A stretch of DNA of 64,000 nucleotides from Cupriavidus necator (GCF_013141915.1 NZ_SROX01000017.1:62001-126000), one strand, 5' to 3'. Shown: positions 25,088 through 36,028, counted from the first letter of the stretch. Notes: generated by a model from the sequence alone, not told the origin. Made by a program: numbers and translations.

Positions 25088-25909
25088 TCAGAGAAAAATC
25101 AGCATCAGGGCGGCCAGCGGGAATACCGGCAGCAAGGCGTCGATGCGGTCCAGCACGCCACCGTGGCCAGGCAGCAGGCGGCTGCTGTCCTTCTTGCCGA
25201 CCTGGCGCTTGAGCAGGGATTCGAACAGGTCGCCGACCACGCTCGCCGCGACCAGCAGCGTGGTCAGCGCCGCGACGAAGCCGAGGCCGCCGCGGTCGCC
25301 CATCGCGGAAAACCAGGTCGGGGCAAAGGCGTGGGTGGCGGCCAGCGCGAGGCCGATCGCCAGCGCCAGCACCCAGCCGCCAATGGCGCCCTCCCAGGAC
25401 TTGCCCGGGCTGATCCCGGGCGCCAGCTTGCGCCGGCCGATCGCCTTGCCGGTGAAATACGCGCCGATATCGGCGGCCCATACCAGCACGGCGGCGGTCA
25501 GCAGCACGCCGATGCCGGCGCCGCGCAGGATCATGGTGGCATGGGCAAACGCGGGCAGCATCACCAGCCCCAGCACCACGCCCAGCGCCGTGAAGGCCGG
25601 GGTGGCGGTGCGCACGCCGCGCGCCAGCAGCATCACCGCCACGCCCCAGCACACTACCGCGGCCTCCAGCAGCCAAGTCGTGGCGTGGCGCAGCGGCAGG
25701 TCATGCCAGGCGATGGTGGCGATCAGGCAGGCCAGCGCATAGACATAGGGCCACGGCCCGCGCAGTCCGATCAGGCGGCCGAATTCCCAGCCGGCCAGCA
25801 GCACGATCACGCCGAGCAGTCCCGCCAGGCCCGCCGGCGGCGCCAGGAACAGGATCGGCAGGATCAGCAGCAACAGGCACAGGGCGGTGATGACGCGGGT
25901 GAGGAGCAT
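25088..25909 (-). CDS. cdsA: Phosphatidate cytidylyltransferase (housekeeping CdsA)
   Basis: Makes CDP-diacylglycerol from phosphatidate and CTP in the inner membrane. It is 273 aa with about eight hydrophobic helices. The CDP-DAG synthase signature lies in the C-terminal part: [31 protein letters not shown] and [15 protein letters not shown]. It lies between uppS and dxr. A second, divergent CdsA homologue is encoded at 60168-61130. Confidence 0.97.
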   Translation of the reverse strand: MLLTRVITALCLLLLILPILFLAPPAGLAGLLGVIVLLAGWEFGRLIGLRGPWPYVYALACLIATIAWHDLPLRHATTWLLEAAVVCWGVAVMLLARGVRTATPAFTALGVVLGLVMLPAFAHATMILRGAGIGVLLTAAVLVWAADIGAYFTGKAIGRRKLAPGISPGKSWEGAIGGWVLALAIGLALAATHAFAPTWFSAMGDRGGLGFVAALTTLLVAASVVGDLFESLLKRQVGKKDSSRLLPGHGGVLDRIDALLPVFPLAALMLIFL

Positions 25910-25945
25910 GCGCTGCGGTCCCGTGAAAGGTTGGAGTAGCCGGTC

Positions 25946-26716
25946 TCAGGCGGTACCCGAAAGTCCCGGCGCGACCAGCTGCGCGCTGGTGCGGCCGAAG
26001 CGGCGTTCGCGCTGGCGGTACGAGGCGAAGGCCTTGTCGAGTTCCGCGGCGTCGAAATCCGGCCAGTAGACGTCGGTGAAATACAGCTCGGAATAGGCGA
26101 GCTGCCACAGCAGGAAATTGCTGATGCGCTGTTCGCCGCCGGTACGGATGAACAGGTCCGGCTCCGGCGCATAGGCCATGGCCAGGTGCGGTGCCAGCAT
26201 CGATTCGTCGATGGTTTCGGGATCGAGCATGGGCGAGCGCGCCAGCATCTTGCGCATGGCCTGCAGCAGGTCCCAGCGCCCACCGTAGTTGGCGGCGATG
26301 GTGACGGTCAGGCCGGTATTGCCGGCGGTGCGCGCCTCGGCATCGCGGATCAGCCGCTGGATGCGCGGGCTGAAGCGGCTCAGGTCACCCACCACCCGCA
26401 GCCGGATGTTGTTGGCGTGCATCTTCACCACTTCGCGCCGCAGCGACATCATGAACAGCCGCATCAGGAACGTGACCTCGTCCGCCGGACGGCGCCAGTT
26501 CTCGGAGCTGAACGCGAACAGCGTCAGGTACTGCACGCCCCGGGCGGCGCAGGCTTCCACCACCGCGCGCACAGCGTCCAGCCCCCGGCTGTGTCCCGCC
26601 ACGCGCGGCAGATGCCGCTGGGTCGCCCAGCGGCCGTTGCCGTCCATGATGATGGCAAGGTGCCTGGGCACGTAGGAAGTATCGGGTACGGCAAGCGTCG
26701 AGCTGATGTGCTGCAT
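25946..26716 (-). CDS. uppS: Isoprenyl (undecaprenyl) diphosphate synthase
   Basis: Cis-prenyltransferase making the C55 carrier lipid for peptidoglycan and O-antigen. It is 256 aa. The catalytic Asp25 lies in [13 protein letters not shown]. Further family blocks are [24 protein letters not shown] and the C-terminal [27 protein letters not shown]. The first 17 residues are an unconserved leader. Confidence 0.97.
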   Translation of the reverse strand: MQHISSTLAVPDTSYVPRHLAIIMDGNGRWATQRHLPRVAGHSRGLDAVRAVVEACAARGVQYLTLFAFSSENWRRPADEVTFLMRLFMMSLRREVVKMHANNIRLRVVGDLSRFSPRIQRLIRDAEARTAGNTGLTVTIAANYGGRWDLLQAMRKMLARSPMLDPETIDESMLAPHLAMAYAPEPDLFIRTGGEQRISNFLLWQLAYSELYFTDVYWPDFDAAELDKAFASYRQRERRFGRTSAQLVAPGLSGTA

Positions 26717-26762
26717 GGGCGTGAGACGGTCGCTGACAGTCCCGGCAAGGCCGGGACGGGCG

Positions 26763-27323
26763 TCAGACCGTCATGATCTCCTTCTCTTTTTCGGCGACCA
26801 TCTTGTCGATCTCGGCCACGTACTTGTCGGTCAGTTTCTGCACCTCGTCCTGGCCGCGGCGCTCGTCGTCTTCGGAAATGGTCTTGTCCTTGACCAGCTT
26901 CTTGAACTGCTCGTTGGCATCGCGGCGCAGGTTGCGCACCGCCACCTTGGCACCCTCGGCCTCGCCCTTCACGACCTTGGTCAGCTCCTTGCGGCGCTCT
27001 TCGGTCAGTGCCGGCATCGGCACACGGATCACTTCGCCCATGGTGGCCGGATTCAGGCCAAGGTCGCAATCGCGGATCGCCTTCTCGACCGCGCCCACCA
27101 TTTTCTTTTCCCACGGCTGCACCGTGATGGTACGGGCATCGGCCAGGCCGATCGCCGCCACCTGGCTGATCGGCACCATCGAGCCGTAGTAATCCACCTG
27201 AACGTGGTCGAGCAGGCCGGTATGGGCACGGCCGGTGCGGATCTTAGCCAGATCGGCCTTGAAGGCATCGATCGACTTCTGCATTTTCTGCTCGGCGCTC
27301 TTCTTTGTGTCGGCGACGCTCAT
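26763..27323 (-). CDS. frr: Ribosome recycling factor
   Basis: 186 aa, the standard length. With EF-G it splits post-termination ribosomes. The tRNA-mimicking three-helix bundle begins at about residue 8. Hallmarks are [58 protein letters not shown], and the C-terminal [25 protein letters not shown] ribosome binding site precedes the ATG. Confidence 0.98.
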   Translation of the reverse strand: MSVADTKKSAEQKMQKSIDAFKADLAKIRTGRAHTGLLDHVQVDYYGSMVPISQVAAIGLADARTITVQPWEKKMVGAVEKAIRDCDLGLNPATMGEVIRVPMPALTEERRKELTKVVKGEAEGAKVAVRNLRRDANEQFKKLVKDKTISEDDERRGQDEVQKLTDKYVAEIDKMVAEKEKEIMTV

Positions 27324-27350
27324 TTTTACCTCCGGAAATCAGCCAACCAA

Positions 27351-27370
27351 GATCCCCTCTGGTGGGGATC
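27351..27370 (-). other. Hairpin in the frr leader
   Basis: A 7-bp GATCCCC/GGGGATC stem with a 6-base loop in the pyrH-frr spacer. The minus-strand sequence after it is T/G-rich (TTGGTTGG) but not a proper T-run. It could be a weak attenuator or an mRNA stabiliser. Confidence 0.4.
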
Positions 27371-27438
27371 GAAAATGAATCATTCTACTCTTTGCCCGGC
27401 CGGATACCAGCGCCGCGGCGCGGCATCCGTTATCGGAC

Positions 27439-28149
27439 TCACACATGCACCAGGGTACCTTCGTCCTCGCCCAGGATGACGCGCTTGAGCGCGCCGGGCT
27501 TCACGATCGAGAACACCTTGATCGGCAGCTTCTGGTCGCGGCACAGCGCAAAGGCGGTGGCGTCCATCACCTGCAGGTTGCGCGAGATGGCCTCGTCGAA
27601 GCTGATGGTGGTGTAGCGCGTGGCGCTGGGATCCTTCTTCGGGTCGGCGGTGTACACGCCGTCGACCTTGGTCGCCTTCAGCACGATCTCGGCGCCGATC
27701 TCGGAGCCGCGCAGCGCGGCCGCGGTGTCGGTAGTGAAGAAGGGATTGCCGGTGCCGGCGGCGAAGATCACCACCTTGCCCTCTTCCAGCTGGCGGATCG
27801 CGCGCGGGCGGATATAGGGCTCGACCACCTGGTCCATGCGCAGCGCCGACTGCACGCGGCCTTCGATATTGGCGTGGCGCATTGCATCTTGCAGTGCCAG
27901 CGCGTTCATCATGGTGGCCAGCATGCCCATGTAGTCGGCGGTCGCGCGATCCATGCCGGCCGCGCCGCCCGCGACGCCGCGGAAGATATTGCCGCCGCCG
28001 ATCACCACCGCCACCTGCACGCCGAGCTTCACGATCTCGGCAATGTCGTTCACCATCGCCTCGATGGTGGAGCGGTTGATGCCGAAGGCATCGTCGCCCA
28101 TCAGGGCTTCACCGGACAGTTTCAGAAGGACGCGCTTGTAGGCTGGCAT
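27439..28149 (-). CDS. pyrH: Uridylate kinase
   Basis: Phosphorylates UMP to UDP (amino acid kinase fold, hexamer, normally GTP-activated and UTP-inhibited). It is 236 aa from [16 protein letters not shown]. Conserved blocks are [44 protein letters not shown] and [26 protein letters not shown] before the ATG is a good ribosome binding site and rules out the longer frame that opens upstream. Confidence 0.98.
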   Translation of the reverse strand: MPAYKRVLLKLSGEALMGDDAFGINRSTIEAMVNDIAEIVKLGVQVAVVIGGGNIFRGVAGGAAGMDRATADYMGMLATMMNALALQDAMRHANIEGRVQSALRMDQVVEPYIRPRAIRQLEEGKVVIFAAGTGNPFFTTDTAAALRGSEIGAEIVLKATKVDGVYTADPKKDPSATRYTTISFDEAISRNLQVMDATAFALCRDQKLPIKVFSIVKPGALKRVILGEDEGTLVHV

Positions 28150-28421
28150 GTTCACCCTCGGAAGGAGCAGTTCGCTCGGTTGAGACGATACTGAGACGTA
28201 TGTTTTGGCACCGGCGGCACGGGTCATGGTGCCGCCGGCAGGAGAAAGCCGGTTTTCGGGGTGCCCCGGCCTGGACCGGACCACCGCGGAAACGGACTGT
28301 TGCAGTGCAACGGCGGCTGCGCCGCGCTGCACTACTTATGCAGAGGGGCACCTTGCGGCGCCCCTGCGGCATTATAGGCGCCCGGACCCGCCCCGACGGG
28401 CAGTCCGCGGCGCCCCGGACC
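28150..28421 (-). other. tsf-pyrH spacer with GC dyads
   Basis: This 272-base spacer holds no gene. A dyad near 28334-28360 (GAGGGGC and GCCCCT arms) can form a hairpin after the tsf stop on the minus strand, but lacks a T-run. Transcription probably continues partly into pyrH. Confidence 0.35.
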
Positions 28422-29300
28422 TCAGCCCTTCTGGGCAGCGGCCACCTGGGCGGCCACTTCAGCGGCGAAGTCGTCCTGCTTCTTCTCGATGCCTTCGCCC
28501 ACGACGTAGAGCGTGAAGCCCTTCACGGTCGTGTTGGCGGCCTTCAGCATCTGCTCGACGGTCTGCTTGTCGTTCTTCACGAACGGCTGGTTGAACAGCG
28601 AGACCTCCTTCAGGTACTTCTGCACCGAACCCTCGACCATCTTGGCGACGATCTCGGCCGGCTTGCCCGACTCGGCAGCCTTCTGCTCGGCGATGCTGCG
28701 CTCCTTGGCGATCAGGTCGGCGGGGACCTGCTCGGCCGACAGCGACACCGGCTTCATCGCGGCCACGTGCATGGCGACGTCCTTGGCGGCGGCTTCGTCG
28801 CCGTCGAACTCGACCATCACGCCGATGCGGGTGCCGTGCAGGTACGAAACCAGCTTGCCGCCATTGGCGTAGCGGACAAAGCGGCGGATCGTCAGGTTCT
28901 CGCCGATCTTGCCGATCAGCGCGGTACGGGTCGCTTCAACGCTGACGCCGTCGATTTCCAGCGCCGACAGCGCGGCCACGTCGGCCGGGTTCTGCTTGGC
29001 GATCAGTTCGGCGACCTTGGCCGAGAAGGCCAGGAAGTCGTCGTTCTTGGAGACGAAATCGGTCTCGCAGTTCAGTTCGACCAGCACGCCGGTGGTGCCG
29101 TCGATGAACGAAGCGACCACGCCTTCGGCGGTCACGCGCGAGGCGGCCTTGCTGGCCTTGTTGCCGAGCTTGACGCGCAGCAGCTCTTCGGCCTTGTTCA
29201 GGTCGCCGTCGGCCTCGGTCAGGGCCTTCTTGCATTCCATCATCGGCGCGTCGGTCTTCGCGCGCAGTTCTGCAACCATGCTTGCGGTAATTGCCGCCAT
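28422..29300 (-). CDS. tsf: Elongation factor Ts
   Basis: Nucleotide exchange factor for EF-Tu. It is 292 aa. The N-terminal UBA-like domain (about 1-55) includes [22 protein letters not shown], and the core contains [11 protein letters not shown] with the Phe that displaces the EF-Tu magnesium. The C-terminal dimerisation part has [16 protein letters not shown] strong AAGGAG precedes the ATG. It follows rpsB across a spacer with a terminator. Confidence 0.98.
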   Translation of the reverse strand: MAAITASMVAELRAKTDAPMMECKKALTEADGDLNKAEELLRVKLGNKASKAASRVTAEGVVASFIDGTTGVLVELNCETDFVSKNDDFLAFSAKVAELIAKQNPADVAALSALEIDGVSVEATRTALIGKIGENLTIRRFVRYANGGKLVSYLHGTRIGVMVEFDGDEAAAKDVAMHVAAMKPVSLSAEQVPADLIAKERSIAEQKAAESGKPAEIVAKMVEGSVQKYLKEVSLFNQPFVKNDKQTVEQMLKAANTTVKGFTLYVVGEGIEKKQDDFAAEVAAQVAAAQKG

Positions 29301-29420
29301 TTGTCACTCCTTGAATGGTTCGCGCCGGCTGCCGGCAGTCGCCCGCGGCACCCGGTCGGTGGGTCTACAGCGCACCCGCGGCAGATGCTGCCTGCGGCGG
29401 ATGACAACAATTCAACATTC

Positions 29421-29450
29421 AAAAAAAGGGGGCGCCAGATGTGCCCCCTT
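29421..29450 (-). terminator. Terminator/attenuator between rpsB and tsf
   Basis: An 8-bp stem (AAGGGGGC-type arms, 9-base loop) followed on the minus strand by an uninterrupted run of Ts. It should stop part of the rpsB transcripts before tsf. Because tsf shows no obvious strong promoter of its own, readthrough here would set the S2:EF-Ts ratio. Confidence 0.8.
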
Positions 29451-29591
29451 CTATTGCCCTTCCTGCCGGCTGCCGGCGTCCCCCGGCTTTGGCCTTGCGC
29501 GCAGCCCGCGGTGGCGGGCGGCAAGCGTTGCTTATCGGTCTGGTGACGATGCGCGCTAGGGTTTCCTTTCCGGCAGCGGGGCGCGGGGCGA

Positions 29592-30335
29592 TCAGCCTTC
29601 CTGCACTTCGACGAATTCGTCGTCGCCGCGGGCGGCTTCAACCACTTCCTGCACGGCGTTGGCACGGCCTTCCAGGATGGCGTCAGCCACGCCGCGCACG
29701 TACAGGGCCACGGCCTTGCTCGAGTCGTCGTTGCCCGGGATCACGTAATCGATGCCTTCCGGCGAGTGGTTGGTATCGACCACGCCGATCACGGGGATGC
29801 CCAGCTTGTTGGCTTCGGTCACGGCAATCTTGTGGTAGCCGACGTCGACCACGAAGATCGCGTCAGGCACGCCGCCCATGTCCTTGATGCCGCCGATCGA
29901 CTTCTCCAGCTTCATCATCTCGCGCTCGAACATCAGCGCTTCCTTCTTGCTCATGGTTTCCAGCGCGCCGGCTTCCTTGGCGGCTTCCATGTCCTTCAGG
30001 CGCTTGATCGAGATCTTGACCGTCTTGAAGTTGGTCAGCATGCCGCCGAGCCAGCGGGCGTCGACGTAGGGCATGCCGGCACGGCCAGCTTCTTCAGCCA
30101 GGATTTCGCGCGATTGGCGCTTGGTGCCCACGAAAAGGATGGTGCCGCGATTGGCCGCCAGCTGACGCACGTACTTCATGGCGTCCTGGAACATCGGCAG
30201 CGTCTTTTCGAGGTTGATGATGTGGATCTTGTTGCGATGGCCGAAGATGAAGGGGGCCATCTTCGGGTTCCAGAAGCGGGTCTGGTGGCCGAAGTGGCAA
30301 CCGGCTTCCAGCATTTCGCGCATGGTCACGGACAT
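29592..30335 (-). CDS. rpsB: 30S ribosomal protein S2
   Basis: 247 aa. Family blocks are [22 protein letters not shown] at the N-terminus, IIDLEKT-type [21 protein letters not shown], and [47 protein letters not shown]. The start at MSVTMREM (30335) is supported by GGAG 8 bases upstream; the 28 extra in-frame codons upstream fall in the leader hairpin. It is the first gene of the long minus-strand superoperon. Confidence 0.98.
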   Translation of the reverse strand: MSVTMREMLEAGCHFGHQTRFWNPKMAPFIFGHRNKIHIINLEKTLPMFQDAMKYVRQLAANRGTILFVGTKRQSREILAEEAGRAGMPYVDARWLGGMLTNFKTVKISIKRLKDMEAAKEAGALETMSKKEALMFEREMMKLEKSIGGIKDMGGVPDAIFVVDVGYHKIAVTEANKLGIPVIGVVDTNHSPEGIDYVIPGNDDSSKAVALYVRGVADAILEGRANAVQEVVEAARGDDEFVEVQEG

Positions 30336-30362
30336 GTAAATCTCCAAAGGGTTAGGTCTGAA

Positions 30363-30407
30363 GCCCGCCCCGACATTCCTGAAAAGGAACACCCCGGATA
30401 GGCGGGC
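30363..30407 (-). promoter_or_regulatory. Structured rpsB leader element
   Basis: A nested hairpin in the 5' untranslated RNA of rpsB. The outer 7-bp stem GCCCGCC/GGCGGGC (30363-30369 with 30401-30407) encloses a CCG/CGG helix and an inner TTCC/GGAA stem with a 6-base loop. It lies between the promoter and the ribosome binding site, about 30 bases before the ATG. S2 is known to repress its own translation through the leader in gammaproteobacteria; a similar role here is inference. Confidence 0.5.
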
Positions 30408-30492
30408 CAGCGATTTCAAGCGGCAGGAAAGGCCCTGCCAAATAACTGAACCGGGCGGCGCAATTGCTGCGACGCAACCAGATCAGCCCGCT

Positions 30493-30522
30493 ATTGTAGC
30501 AACAAAAGTGCCGCCGGCTCAA
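30493..30522 (-). promoter_or_regulatory. Putative sigma70 promoter of the rpsB superoperon
   Basis: On the minus strand TTGAGC (30522-30517) and TACAAT (30498-30493) are separated by 18 bases. This predicts transcription start near 30486 and a leader of about 150 bases. Together with the map promoter it makes 30336-30672 a divergent control region with no other gene. Confidence 0.6.
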
Positions 30523-30597
30523 GCCGGCCCCGGCCTCTCCCGCCTCTGGCGCCCTCGTCCCCGGCGGCCGGAACAGGCTGCGATCCGGCCTCGATGG

Positions 30598-30606
30598 TGC
30601 GATAAT
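30598..30606 (+). promoter_or_regulatory. Putative extended -10 promoter of map
   Basis: TG-C-GATAAT is an extended -10 motif about 66 bases before the map ATG. No clear -35 is found at the standard distance. Confidence 0.4.
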
Positions 30607-30672
30607 CCCACTTTGATCCTTCGATTCCGGCGTGGCCAGTGGCCACGTCATCACTTTTTCTGGCGACGCAGC

Positions 30673-31491
30673 ATGAGCATTTACCTGAACACCGCCGAAG
30701 ACATCGCCCACATGCGCGTGGCTTGCCGCCTTGCCTCCGAAGTCCTCGACTACATCACGCCCTTCGTGCAACCCGGCGTCACTACCGGCGAACTCGACCG
30801 CCTGTGCCACGCCTACATGCGCGACGTGCAGGGCACGGTGCCGGCGCCGCTGAATTATGCGCCTCCGGGCTACCCGCCCTTCCCCGGCGCGATCTGCACT
30901 TCGGTCAACGACGTGATCTGCCACGGCATTCCGGGCGAGCGCGTGCTCAAGAGCGGCGACGCCATTAACCTGGACATCACCGTCATCACCAAGGACGGGT
31001 ACTACGGCGACACCAGCCGCATGTTCATCGTCGGCGAGGGCTCGATCCTGGCCAAGCGCCTGGCGCAGGTGACGTATGAATGCATGTGGAAGGGCATCGC
31101 GCAAGTGCGCCATGGTGCGCGCCTCGGCGATATCGGCCATGCCATCCAGGTGCATGCGGAAGCCGCCGGCTACAGCGTGGTGCGCGAGTACTGCGGCCAT
31201 GGCATCGGCAAGAACTTCCATGAGGACCCGCAGATCCTGCACTATGGCCGCCCCGGCACCGGCGCCGAGATCAAAGCTGGCATGATCTTCACGGTGGAGC
31301 CGATGATCAACGCCGGCAAGCGCGAGATCCGCACCATGCCCGACCAGTGGACCGTAAAGACCCGCGACCGCAGCCTGTCGGCGCAGTGGGAGCACACGGT
31401 GCTGGTCACCGAGACCGGCTACGAGGTGCTGACGGTGTCCGCCGGCACCCCGGCGCCGCCGGCGTTCATTACCGATTCCGTGGCGGCCTGA
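30673..31491 (+). CDS. map: Methionine aminopeptidase, type I
   Basis: Removes the N-terminal Met from nascent proteins. It is 272 aa in a pita-bread fold. Metal ligands lie in GDAINLDITV (Asp), GDTSRMF (Asp), YCGHGIGKNFHE (His), MIFTVEPMI (Glu) and QWEHTVLVTE (Glu). The start is the ATG at 30673. The pairing with rpsB in divergent orientation is common in proteobacteria. A terminator follows, so glnD probably has some independent expression. Confidence 0.98.
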   Translation: MSIYLNTAEDIAHMRVACRLASEVLDYITPFVQPGVTTGELDRLCHAYMRDVQGTVPAPLNYAPPGYPPFPGAICTSVNDVICHGIPGERVLKSGDAINLDITVITKDGYYGDTSRMFIVGEGSILAKRLAQVTYECMWKGIAQVRHGARLGDIGHAIQVHAEAAGYSVVREYCGHGIGKNFHEDPQILHYGRPGTGAEIKAGMIFTVEPMINAGKREIRTMPDQWTVKTRDRSLSAQWEHTVLVTETGYEVLTVSAGTPAPPAFITDSVAA

Positions 31492-31506
31492 TGCCGCACC
31501 GAAGCC

Positions 31507-31535
31507 AGGGCGCCTGACCGGGCGCCCTTCTTTTT
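31507..31535 (+). terminator. Intrinsic terminator after map
   Basis: An 8-bp AGGGCGCC/GGCGCCCT stem with a 6-base loop, followed by TCTTTTT. It is close to the glnD start, so any glnD promoter must overlap it or lie within map. Confidence 0.75.
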
Positions 31536-31541
31536 CCAGCC

Positions 31542-34151
31542 GTGCCCACGAACCATCCCGCCACCTCCATGGACACCACGCCGGAACTGCTGCTGGCCGC
31601 GCGCGTGCGCGACCAGCTCAAAGCCGACAAGCAGGCGCTGTTTGCGGACTTCAACGCCAGCGCCAACGCCGCCACGCTGACCACGCGGCTGCGCCGCGCC
31701 GTCGATGGCGCGCTGAGCGAGGCATGGCGCGGGCTGGCCATGCCCGCGGACGCGGCGCTGGTGGCGGTGGGCGGCTACGGCCGCGGCGAACTGTTCCCGT
31801 ATTCGGACGTCGACGTGCTGCTGTTGCTGCCGGCCGAGCCCGACCGCGACACCGCCGGCAAGCTGGAACGCTTTATCGGACTGTGCTGGGACCTGGGGCT
31901 GGAAATCGGCTCGGCCGTGCGCACGGTGGACGACTGCATCCGCGAATCGCGCCAGGACGTGACCATCCAGACCTCGTTGCTGGAAGCACGGCTGCTGACC
32001 GGCAACCGCAAGCTGTTCGAGGCGCTGCGCAGCCGCTACCAGGCCAACCTGGACCCGGCTGCGTTCTTCCAGGCCAAGCTGCTGGAAATGCGCCAGCGCC
32101 ACGCCAAGTACCAGGACACGCCCTATGCGCTCGAGCCCAACTGCAAGGAAAGCCCGGGGGGCCTGCGCGACCTGCAGGTGATCCTGTGGATGACCAAGGC
32201 CGCGGGCCTCGGCGACAGCTGGAAGGAATTGTTCGAGAAGGGCCTGCTGACGCGCCGCGAGGCCCAGGAACTGGCCCGCAACGAGCGCCTGCTGAAGATC
32301 ATCCGCGCGCGCCTGCACCTGGTGGCCGGGCGCCGCCAGGACGTGCTGGTGTTCGACCTGCAGACCGCGCTGGCCGAGTCCTTCGGCTACCGCCAGAACA
32401 ACAACAAGCGCGCCAGCGAACAGCTGATGCGCCGCTATTACTGGGCCGCCAAGGCGGTCACGCAGCTCAACAGCGTGCTGCTGCTCAATATCGAGGCCAT
32501 GCTGTTCCCGAGCGAGTCGCAGGTGACGCGCGTGCTCAACGAACGCTTCGTCGAGCGCCAGGGCATGCTGGAGATCACCAGCGATGACGTGTACGAGCGC
32601 GACCCGCACGCCATCCTCGAAACCTTCCTGCTGTACCAGCGCACCCCCGGCGTGAAGGGCCTCGCGCCGCGCACGCTGCGCGGGCTGTACAACGCGCGCA
32701 CGGTGATGAATGTGCACTGGCGCAACGACGCCGAGAACCGCCGCCTGTTCCTGGCCATCATGCAGGAGCCGCAGGGCATCACCCACGCGCTGCGACTGAT
32801 GAACCAGACCAGCGTGCTGGGCCGCTACCTGATCAACTTCCGCCGCATCGTCGGCCAGATGCAGCACGACCTGTTCCACGTCTATACGGTGGACCAGCAC
32901 ATCCTGATGGTGGTGCGCAACATGCGCCGTTTCGCCATCGTCGAGCACACCCACGAGTTCCCGTTCTGCAGCCAGCTGATGGCCAGTTTCGACAAGCCCT
33001 GGGTGCTGTGGGTGGCGGCGCTGTTCCATGACATCGCCAAGGGCCGCGGCGGCGACCATTCCCGGCTCGGCACCGTCGATGCGCGCCGCTTCTGCAAGCA
33101 GCACGGCATTGCGCGCGAAGATGCCGACCTGATCTGCTGGCTGGTCGAGCACCACCTCACCATGAGCCACGTCGCGCAGAAGCAGGACCTGACCGATCCG
33201 GACGTGGTCCACGCCTTTGCCGAAGTGGTCGGCAGCGAACGCTACCTGACCGCGCTCTACCTGCTGACCGTGGCCGATATCCGCGGCACCAGCCCCAAGG
33301 TGTGGAATGCCTGGAAGGGCAAGCTGCTGGAAGACCTGTACCACATCACGCTGCGCGTGCTGGGCGGCGCGCGCGTCGATTCGCATTCGCTCTGGTCGCA
33401 GCGCAAGGCAGACACCATCTCGGAACTGCGCCTGAAAGCCTTCGACCCGGCGCTGGGCAAGTCGCTGTGGGCGCAGCTGGACGTGGCCTTCTTCCTGCGC
33501 CACGATTCGCACGATATCGCCTGGCTGACGCGCCACCTGTACAACAAGGTGGACAGCCCCGTGCCGGTGGTCAAGGCGCGCGTGTCGCCTGCCGGCGAAG
33601 GCTTGCAGGTGGCGGTGTACATCAAGGACCAGCCCGACCTGTTCGCGCGCATCTGCGGCTACTTCGAGCGCAAGGCGTTCTCGATCCAGGACGCCAAGAT
33701 CCACACCACGCGCCACGGCTATGCGCTGGACACGTTCCAGGTCACCGATCCCGGCATGGCCGGCGACGGCGGCAACTATCGCGACATCATCGCGCTGGTG
33801 GAGCACGAGCTGTGCGAGCGGCTGCGCCTGCAAGGCGCGCTGCCCGAGCCCACGCAGGGACGGCTGTCGCGCCAATCGCGTAGCTTCCCGATCAAGCCGC
33901 GCGTCGACCTGCGCCCGGACGAGCGCGGGCAGTATTACCTGCTGTCGCTGTCCGCCAACGACCGCACCGGCCTGCTGTACGCCATCGCCCGCGTACTGGC
34001 ACGGCATCGCGTGTCCGTGCACACGGCACGCATCAACACCCTGGGCGAACGCGTCGAAGACGTGTTCCTGGTCGACGGCAGCCGCCTGGCCGCCGACAAC
34101 CGATTGCAGATTCAGCTTGAACAGGACTTGCTCGCCGCCCTCGCGATCTGA
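31542..34151 (+). CDS. glnD: Bifunctional uridylyltransferase/uridylyl-removing enzyme
   Basis: Senses glutamine and modifies PII proteins, controlling nitrogen assimilation. About 869 aa from a GTG at 31542; the ATG at 31569 (MDTTPELLL) is an alternative with no clear advantage. The nucleotidyltransferase motif [20 protein letters not shown] is at about residues 76-95. An HD domain carries [17 protein letters not shown] near 500. Two C-terminal ACT domains follow (about 690-770 and 800-869; the second has [19 protein letters not shown]). The map-glnD neighbourhood matches other betaproteobacteria. Confidence 0.97.
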   Translation: MPTNHPATSMDTTPELLLAARVRDQLKADKQALFADFNASANAATLTTRLRRAVDGALSEAWRGLAMPADAALVAVGGYGRGELFPYSDVDVLLLLPAEPDRDTAGKLERFIGLCWDLGLEIGSAVRTVDDCIRESRQDVTIQTSLLEARLLTGNRKLFEALRSRYQANLDPAAFFQAKLLEMRQRHAKYQDTPYALEPNCKESPGGLRDLQVILWMTKAAGLGDSWKELFEKGLLTRREAQELARNERLLKIIRARLHLVAGRRQDVLVFDLQTALAESFGYRQNNNKRASEQLMRRYYWAAKAVTQLNSVLLLNIEAMLFPSESQVTRVLNERFVERQGMLEITSDDVYERDPHAILETFLLYQRTPGVKGLAPRTLRGLYNARTVMNVHWRNDAENRRLFLAIMQEPQGITHALRLMNQTSVLGRYLINFRRIVGQMQHDLFHVYTVDQHILMVVRNMRRFAIVEHTHEFPFCSQLMASFDKPWVLWVAALFHDIAKGRGGDHSRLGTVDARRFCKQHGIAREDADLICWLVEHHLTMSHVAQKQDLTDPDVVHAFAEVVGSERYLTALYLLTVADIRGTSPKVWNAWKGKLLEDLYHITLRVLGGARVDSHSLWSQRKADTISELRLKAFDPALGKSLWAQLDVAFFLRHDSHDIAWLTRHLYNKVDSPVPVVKARVSPAGEGLQVAVYIKDQPDLFARICGYFERKAFSIQDAKIHTTRHGYALDTFQVTDPGMAGDGGNYRDIIALVEHELCERLRLQGALPEPTQGRLSRQSRSFPIKPRVDLRPDERGQYYLLSLSANDRTGLLYAIARVLARHRVSVHTARINTLGERVEDVFLVDGSRLAADNRLQIQLEQDLLAALAI

Positions 34152-34173
34152 GGCGGCGGGCCAGCATCAACCT

Positions 34174-36024
34174 ATGACCGACAGCAATTCGCCGAAGCGC
34201 AAGACGCTAGGCATCAAGGCCGCCAGCGATACCGGCACGGCCGCGCGCAAGACCGGCACCCGCCCCGTGCGCGTGTCCGACCTGAACCGCAAGCGCGTAC
34301 AGGCCGTTTCCGAAGGGATCAAGCGCGCCCAGCATCGTGCCGGCGGCAAGACCGGCAGCGGCGCGGCCCAGGGCGAAGCGCAGGGCCAGCCGCGCAAGCC
34401 GCGCCCGCCGCGCCCCGCTGACGCCGAACGCCAGGCACGCCCGCGCCGCCCCGAAGGTGGCGAGGCGCGCCCCCGCCGTTTCGGCGATGACGACAACCGT
34501 CCGCGCCGCTATGGCGACGATCGCGGCGAAGCCCGTCCGCGCCGTTTCGAAGGCGGCGAAGCGCGCCCGCCGCGACGTTTCGGCGACGACGACAACCGTC
34601 CGCGCCGCACTGGCGACGATCGCGGCGAAGCCCGTCCGCGCCGCTTCGAAGGCGGCGAAGCGCGCCCGCCGCGACGCTTTGGCAACGACGACAACCGTCC
34701 GCGCCGCACCGGCGACGATCGCGGCGAAGCCCGTCCGCGCCGCTTCGAAGGCGACGAAGCGCGCCCGCCGCGACGCTTTGGCAACGACGACAACCGTCCG
34801 CGCCGTTTCGAAGGTAGCGAGTCGCGCCCGCCCCGACGTTTCGGCGAGGACGACAACCGCCCGCGTCGCACTGGCGACGACCGCGGGGAAGCCCGTCCGC
34901 GCCGTTTCGAAGGCGCCGACTCGCGCCCGCCGCGCCGCTTTGGCGAGGACGACAACCGCCCTCGCCGCACTGGCGACGACCGCGGAGAGGCGCGTCCGCG
35001 CCGCTTCGAAGGCGCCGAGTCGCGCCCGCCGCGCCGCTTCGGCGATGACGACAACCGCCCGCGCCGCTTCGAGGGCGACGACAGGCGCCCTCGCCCCGCG
35101 CCGTCGGGCGAGCGCCGCCGCGAGGGCACGGCCCCGGCACGCCGCTTCAGCGACACCGCCGACCGCATCCGCCCCGCTGGTCCGGCCCGCCCGCAAGCGC
35201 CGGCTCCGCGCCGCGACACAGCACCGGCGCAGCGCGACGAATCCAGCCACGACGATGGCCTGGTGCGCCTGTCCAAGCGCATGTCCGAGCTTGGCCTGTG
35301 CTCGCGCCGCGAGGCCGACGAATGGATCCCACGCGGCTGGGTGCTGGTCGACGGCAAGCCCGTGACCGAACTGGGCAGCCGCATCCGCCCCGACGCCGAG
35401 ATCGAGATCCTGCAGGAAGCGCGCTCCGAGCAAGGCGAGCGCGTCACCGTGCTGCTGAACAAGCCGGTGGGCTATGTTTCCGGGCAGGCCGAGGACGGCT
35501 ACGAGCCCGCCGCGGCACTGTTTACCCCCGAGAACCAGTGGGAAGGCGATCCCACGCGCAAGCGTTTTGCGCCGTGGCAGCGCAAGAACCTGGCACCCGC
35601 GGGCCGCCTCGACATCGACTCGACCGGGCTGCTGGTGCTGACGCAGGACGGCCGCGTCGCGCGCACGCTGATCGGCGAGGATTCGAATGTCGAGAAAGAA
35701 TACCTGGTGCGCGTGGTCTGGCACTCGCCGCAAGGTCCGGTCGAGCGCAACATCAGCGCGGAATTCCCCGCCGATGACCTGGAACTGCTGCGCCACGGCC
35801 TGTCGCTCGACGGCGTCCCGCTCAAGCCCGCCAAGGTCAGCTGGCAGAACGAAGAGCAGTTGCGCTTCGTGCTGCGTGAAGGCCGCAAGCGCCAGATCCG
35901 CCGCATGTGCGAACAGGTGGGGCTGCAGGTGGTGGGCCTCAAGCGCGTGCGCATGGGGCGTGTGGTGCTGGGGGACCTGCCGCCGGGCAAGTGGCGGTTC
36001 CTGGGGCAGTTCGAGAAGTTCTGA
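34174..36024 (+). CDS. rluB: 23S rRNA pseudouridine synthase RluB with long repetitive basic arm
   Basis: 616 aa, about twice a typical RluB. The C-terminal part is standard: an S4 RNA-binding domain from about residue 363 ([20 protein letters not shown]) and the synthase fold with catalytic Asp in [14 protein letters not shown] near 478, ending [11 protein letters not shown]. It should make the pseudouridine in helix 89 of 23S rRNA. The first 350 residues are disordered and charged. Residues about 90-310 are six or more tandem copies of a roughly 33-residue unit built from [25 protein letters not shown] and TGDDRGEA. The arm resembles an RGG-type RNA-binding tail. It lies 22 bases after glnD. 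Confidence 0.92.
   Translation: MTDSNSPKRKTLGIKAASDTGTAARKTGTRPVRVSDLNRKRVQAVSEGIKRAQHRAGGKTGSGAAQGEAQGQPRKPRPPRPADAERQARPRRPEGGEARPRRFGDDDNRPRRYGDDRGEARPRRFEGGEARPPRRFGDDDNRPRRTGDDRGEARPRRFEGGEARPPRRFGNDDNRPRRTGDDRGEARPRRFEGDEARPPRRFGNDDNRPRRFEGSESRPPRRFGEDDNRPRRTGDDRGEARPRRFEGADSRPPRRFGEDDNRPRRTGDDRGEARPRRFEGAESRPPRRFGDDDNRPRRFEGDDRRPRPAPSGERRREGTAPARRFSDTADRIRPAGPARPQAPAPRRDTAPAQRDESSHDDGLVRLSKRMSELGLCSRREADEWIPRGWVLVDGKPVTELGSRIRPDAEIEILQEARSEQGERVTVLLNKPVGYVSGQAEDGYEPAAALFTPENQWEGDPTRKRFAPWQRKNLAPAGRLDIDSTGLLVLTQDGRVARTLIGEDSNVEKEYLVRVVWHSPQGPVERNISAEFPADDLELLRHGLSLDGVPLKPAKVSWQNEEQLRFVLREGRKRQIRRMCEQVGLQVVGLKRVRMGRVVLGDLPPGKWRFLGQFEKF
34438..35110 (+). repeat. Tandem approx. 99-bp coding repeat in rluB
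   Basis: Six to seven near-identical units of about 99 bases in frame. Each encodes an Arg-rich/acidic/Gly unit with small variations (GGEA, GDEA, GSES, GADS, GAES; DDD, NDD, EDD). DNA identity between units is high enough to allow slippage or recombination, so copy number may vary between strains. Confidence 0.85.
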
Positions 36025-36028
36025 TGTG

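Noticed and set aside
34438-35110. Possible CRISPR or non-coding satellite
   Set aside because: Units are contiguous, in frame and encode a consistent peptide repeat; there are no unique spacers.
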